From the NCBI GenBank assembly GCA_023415375.1, contig JAEZKW010000088.1:1-26214 (forward strand): 26,214 bases of DNA, written 5' to 3'. The notes beneath the pieces were generated by a model. It worked only from the letters and a program-made list of their open reading frames with translations, made no database searches and was not told the origin of the DNA. How positions within the stretch are numbered: position 1 is the stretch's first letter; the number at the start of each line of letters is the position of its first letter. This document shows positions 23,738-26,214 of this stretch, piece after piece. This stretch comes from Bacillota bacterium (GTDB taxonomy: Bacteria; Bacillota; UBA4882; UBA8346). A program made the translations under genes and the position numbers.

Positions 23738-25012
23738 AGGATTAAAATCGCAGAATTCCTCCAACGCTTCGATTAGGCAATCTACTTCCTTTATATTATT
23801 GTAACAACCAAAGCTGATTCTCACCATACCAGGGGTTGAATCTTCAATCCCCATGCTTAACTTTTCTTGAGTCGCCTTTAATTCAGAGGGATTTAGTTTT
23901 AAAAGACTTTGGACGTAACTTCTGGCACAAAAACAACCGCTTCTTACCCCAATTCCTTTTCTTTCGGCTAGATACTGAGCTACAACGGAGTGGTGGATTC
24001 CCCGAATATTGAAACTTATGACTCCAATCTGTCTTTCGTAAGGGGCTTCGTAAATCGTTATATTTGGTATTTTTTTAATTTTGGATAAAGCGCTCACCAA
24101 TAACGATGATTCATGTTGAACAAGCCTATCCCATCCAATTCTCTGCAAAATCTGGGAGGCTTTAGCCAGTGCTAGAGCGCCTAATACATTTGGAGATCCT
24201 GCCTCCTCAGTTTCAGGAGGATTCGCCCAGATGATTCCTGCTGGACCAATGCCCTTTACGGTCCCGCCTCCTACCTGGCTAGGAGGTTTTTTGCAAAAAA
24301 TTTTTCTAGGCCCAATTAAAACTCCAGCCCCAAAGGGTGCATACATCTTATGACCAGAAAACGCCAAAAAGTCGATATGGCGGGGATCGTTTGAATCGTA
24401 AATTTTTACGGGTCGGTGTGGCACCAATTGGGCACCGTCCACTATAATCTTGGCTCCGGCATGATGAGCCATTTCTGCTAAAGTATAAATAGGTGGCATA
24501 TAGCCCGTCACATTGGAAGCGCCGCTAACTGCTAATAATTTAATTCGCCCTTGGTTCACCTTAAGGACTTGCTCCAATTCACCTAGATCAAGGACGCCAT
24601 TTTTTAAACCTATGCAGATAGTTTTTGCTTTTAACCAAGGCAACTCATTGGAATGGTGCTCTAGTTTCGTAAATACGACCATTTCGCCGGGTAATGCTGA
24701 TAAATAATGGCTTAACTTATTAATAGAATCTGTGGTGTTTTTGGTAAAAATAATGATGTCGTGATTTAAATTGGCACCAATGAAGTCAGCAATTATTTCA
24801 CGGGACGATTCATATTGTTTTGTGGAATGAAGAGATTTGAATCCGCTTCCCCTATGAATACTGGAATACCATAAAGCCTCTTCTAGCAGATGATCCATAA
24901 CACCCTTGAAAGGCGGAGTACTAGCCGCGTTATCAAGGTTAATATATCGTTTAAAACCGCTCTCTGTCGGAACTTTTTCTTCATAACCATAGATTAAGTC
25001 GCTAAAATCCAT
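23711..25012 (-). CDS. Class V PLP-dependent enzyme, cysteine desulfurase-like
   Basis: A 433-residue fold-type I PLP enzyme of the NifS/SufS superfamily. It shows INLDNAASTPP, the cofactor-stacking EHHSNELPW (H119-H120), D192 and Q195 in VDGAQLVPH, the Schiff-base Lys222 in SGHKMYAPFG, and a C-terminal VRSGCFCAR with C360 and C362 at the place of the SufS catalytic cysteine (RxGxxC). It could be a cysteine desulfurase, selenocysteine lyase or related enzyme; no SufU, IscU or tRNA-thiolation partner lies nearby. A GGGAGGTGAGAGGA stretch precedes the ATG. It is the only large minus-strand gene and overlaps pgsA convergently by 27 nt. Confidence 0.88.
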   Translation of the reverse strand: MDFSDLIYGYEEKVPTESGFKRYINLDNAASTPPFKGVMDHLLEEALWYSSIHRGSGFKSLHSTKQYESSREIIADFIGANLNHDIIIFTKNTTDSINKLSHYLSALPGEMVVFTKLEHHSNELPWLKAKTICIGLKNGVLDLGELEQVLKVNQGRIKLLAVSGASNVTGYMPPIYTLAEMAHHAGAKIIVDGAQLVPHRPVKIYDSNDPRHIDFLAFSGHKMYAPFGAGVLIGPRKIFCKKPPSQVGGGTVKGIGPAGIIWANPPETEEAGSPNVLGALALAKASQILQRIGWDRLVQHESSLLVSALSKIKKIPNITIYEAPYERQIGVISFNIRGIHHSVVAQYLAERKGIGVRSGCFCARSYVQSLLKLNPSELKATQEKLSMGIEDSTPGMVRISFGCYNNIKEVDCLIEALEEFCDFNPLRFNNNIL

Positions 25013-25252
25013 ACTATTCCTCTCACCTCCCTCTATTTTATGTACGCTTAGGACTAATGGCTACTTGCAGGAATTGTTATTTGTTGTTATTTATTGGATA
25101 TCAGTCATTGGCGTTCGCTCTTTAGCTATTGTTTACTAGTTTTATTTCGCCAAAAAAATGGTCAACTGCTAATTACCAATTGTGAATCTGCGTTAATCGC
25201 TGGCAGACAGCAGCCAATCGCTATCTGCCAGTTTTTAGAATTGGTACTACTG
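25013..25252. other. Gene-free spacer with degenerate repeat-like sequence
   Basis: No credible ORF on either strand. Stretches such as ggactaatggcta (about 25051-25063) and gcgttcgctctttagctat (about 25110-25130) resemble the heptamer units between spoIIIAB and spoIIIAC, but the register is poor. It contains the terminator-like hairpin at 25200-25236 and the upstream region of the minus-strand gene. No riboswitch core was recognised. Confidence 0.4.
25200..25236 (+). terminator. Rho-independent terminator-like hairpin
   Basis: CTGGCAGA (25200-25207) pairs perfectly with TCTGCCAG (25224-25231), followed by TTTTT. The + strand orientation is odd, because the nearest upstream + strand gene (pgsA) ends 1.4 kb away and the gene between is on the minus strand. 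It may insulate the SASP gene from antisense read-through. Confidence 0.65.
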
Positions 25253-25280
25253 GTATGAAACTTGAAATATTGCCATACTT
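25253..25280 (+). promoter_or_regulatory. Candidate sigma-G promoter of the SASP gene
   Basis: GTATG (25253-25257) fits the sigma-G -35 consensus gNATR. CATACTT (25274-25280) fits the -10 CATNNTA at six of seven positions, with a 16-nt spacer (slightly short). It lies about 70 nt upstream of a spore protein gene of a type normally transcribed by sigma-G in the forespore. Confidence 0.5.
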
Positions 25281-25348
25281 TTTGGGGTTTTATCACCCTG
25301 TAGCTGGGTAAATTAAAATCAGACTCTGATGAAGGGGGGGAAAAAAAG

Positions 25349-25684
25349 ATGGGTACCGGACAGAGGAGTAATAACTACGTTGTTAAAGAGGCATCTAAAG
25401 CACTTCATAACATGAAGTACGAAATGGCTAAAGATTTAAGCTCAGCCAATATCATCGATACATCACCTATTCAGGGCGATTATTGGGGATATATGACCGC
25501 TAGAGATTGTGGCCATGTTGGTGGTCAAATGGTGAAGAACATGATTGATGCTGCAGAACGTTCTCTTGCAGAACAAGCATTAGCCAATGTACAAACCGGA
25601 TTTCAGGCTGGATTAAGCTCAAAGAACGACACCGTGCAGAGCATTCCGAATTTTAACCTGAATAGTTTAAACCAGAAGTACTAA
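25349..25684 (+). CDS. Alpha/beta-type small acid-soluble spore protein, extended
   Basis: DNA-coating protein of dormant spores. Both family motifs are present: KALHNMKYEMAKDL (about 18-30), in which the Glu25-Met26 bond is the expected germination-protease site, and YWGYMTARDCGHVGGQMVKNMI (about 45-66). The protein is 111 residues, longer than the usual 60-90, because of a C-terminal extension of about 35 residues rich in Asn, Ser and Gln. It also has a Cys (C54) within the second motif region. A run of G (25332-25340) provides the ribosome site. The gene appears monocistronic. Confidence 0.93.
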   Translation: MGTGQRSNNYVVKEASKALHNMKYEMAKDLSSANIIDTSPIQGDYWGYMTARDCGHVGGQMVKNMIDAAERSLAEQALANVQTGFQAGLSSKNDTVQSIPNFNLNSLNQKY

Positions 25685-25692
25685 TATGAAAG

Positions 25693-25710
25693 TTGCTTTT
25701 TCTAAAGCAA
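25693..25710 (+). terminator. Weak hairpin after the SASP gene
   Basis: TTGCTTT (25693-25699) pairs with AAAGCAA (25704-25710) around a TTCT loop, 8 nt after the SASP stop. No clear T run follows, so termination efficiency is doubtful. Confidence 0.4.
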
Positions 25711-25727
25711 GTTGATTCCTTACTTAT

Positions 25728-25828
25728 AAGGGTTGTCTAAAAGGAATATACTGTTCATAAGATTATTATGATGAAATCTTACGTATTTCATTGTAGATCT
25801 TATAGTTAATTCCTCTAAGATAACCCTT
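25728..25828. repeat. 101-nt imperfect inverted repeat with inner hairpin
   Basis: Outer arms 25728-25747 (AAGGGTTGTCTAAAAGGAAT) and 25809-25828 (ATTCCTCTAAGATAACCCTT) are complementary at 17 of 20 positions plus one G-T. ATAAGAT/ATCTTAT forms an intermediate stem, and ATGAAAT/ATTTCAT an inner one. No ORF is apparent. It lies between the SASP gene and the MTA phosphorylase gene and could be a miniature mobile element or a structured leader. Confidence 0.65.
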
Positions 25829-25922
25829 TAATTTTATCATTATTTAGAATAGAAAATTTTTCCTTCGGGCAGGAATTTAAATATTATAAAGCGAAAATTA
25901 GGAACAAATAGGAGGTTTTTGG

Positions 25923-26214
25923 ATGAGAGAAGCAAATGTGCGCGCGCACGTAGGAGTTTTTGGCGGCTCAGGCTTTTATTCGTTGTTTGATAAAGTCGAA
26001 GAAATTACAATCGATACCCCATATGGCGAGCCCAGTGATCGTATTGCCATTGCCGAAATGGCAGGCAAAAAAGTGGCTTTCTTGCCTCGTCATGGCAAAA
26101 ACCACCAAATTCCTCCCCACCGAATCAACTATCGGGCCAACCTTTGGGCTATGAAATCTCTTGGAGTTGAACAAATTATTGGCCCTTGCGCGGCGGGAAG
26201 TTTGCAGCCTCATA
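25923..26214 (+). CDS. mtnP: S-methyl-5'-thioadenosine phosphorylase family (3' partial)
   Basis: The first 97 codons of a purine nucleoside/MTA phosphorylase. The N-terminus carries the phosphate-binding VGVFGGSGFYSLFD, followed by TPYGEPSD, FLPRHGKNHQIPPH and INYRANLWAMKSLGV, all typical of MTAP. The enzyme phosphorolyses methylthioadenosine (or a close purine nucleoside) to adenine and methylthioribose-1-phosphate for methionine salvage. TAGGAGG (25909-25915) is 7 nt from the ATG. The gene runs off the window, so substrate-specificity residues near the C-terminus cannot be judged. A perfect palindrome GTGCGCGCGCAC (about 25937-25948) lies within the first codons. Confidence 0.92.
   Translation, partial: MREANVRAHVGVFGGSGFYSLFDKVEEITIDTPYGEPSDRIAIAEMAGKKVAFLPRHGKNHQIPPHRINYRANLWAMKSLGVEQIIGPCAAGSLQPH

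Noticed and set aside
25013..25348. Riboswitch or T-box ahead of the SASP gene
   Set aside because: No conserved core such as a T-box sequence or a known aptamer motif could be found; sigma-G control explains the gene better.
25937..25948. GTGCGCGCGCAC palindrome as a Z-DNA or regulatory site
   Set aside because: It lies in codons 5-9 of the MTA phosphorylase gene and is explained by coding; no supporting context.

Overview
The window reads as chromosomal core DNA from an endospore-forming member of the Bacillota (Firmicutes), clostridia-like in gene order. The evidence is a complete spoIIIAA-AH operon, an alpha/beta-type small acid-soluble spore protein, the asp23-amaP-DUF2273-nusB block, accB-accC, and aroC-aroK-aroB-aroQ followed by an M24 peptidase and efp. 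G+C looks moderate to low (low 40s per cent by eye). Shine-Dalgarno sites are strong, GTG and TTG starts occur, and tightly packed + strand genes often overlap. I cannot name the genus. No rRNA, tRNA, CRISPR array, insertion sequence or phage gene is visible.

Layout. 1-3227: shikimate operon aroC (5' end cut by the window), aroK, aroB, aroQ. 3224-3807 (minus): a hicA-hicB-like pair wedged between aroQ and the peptidase. 3901-5737: M24 aminopeptidase and efp. 5738-6650: two possible very small ORFs, a terminator, and a CD1247-type zinc-ribbon gene whose ribosome site may be masked by an upstream complement. 6656-11881: the spoIIIA operon, with a candidate sigma-E promoter inside the preceding terminator hairpin and a heptanucleotide repeat tract between spoIIIAB and spoIIIAC. 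12096-14024: accB-accC. 14057-16807: asp23, amaP, DUF2273, nusB, and a Kae1/TsaD-like paralogue. 16848-23737: polA, mutM, a compound palindromic element, coaE (apparently starting at ATT), a lytic transglycosylase, rimO and pgsA. 23711-25012 (minus): a class V PLP enzyme resembling cysteine desulfurase. 25013-26214: degenerate repeats, a terminator, a SASP gene with a candidate sigma-G promoter, a long inverted repeat, and the 5' part of an MTA phosphorylase gene.

How the genes work together. The aro genes carry out consecutive and late steps of chorismate synthesis. The eight spoIIIA proteins form the mother-cell half of the channel (with SpoIIQ in the forespore) that supports the engulfed forespore, and the SASP protects spore DNA. 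AccB and AccC are the biotin carrier and biotin carboxylase of acetyl-CoA carboxylase. PolA, MutM and CoaE form a repair/cofactor cluster common in Bacillota. I found no convincing new multi-gene system. The observations most worth checking are non-coding or small-scale: the coaE start, the repeat elements, the promoter-in-terminator arrangement, the HicA active-site substitution and the putative micro-ORFs.
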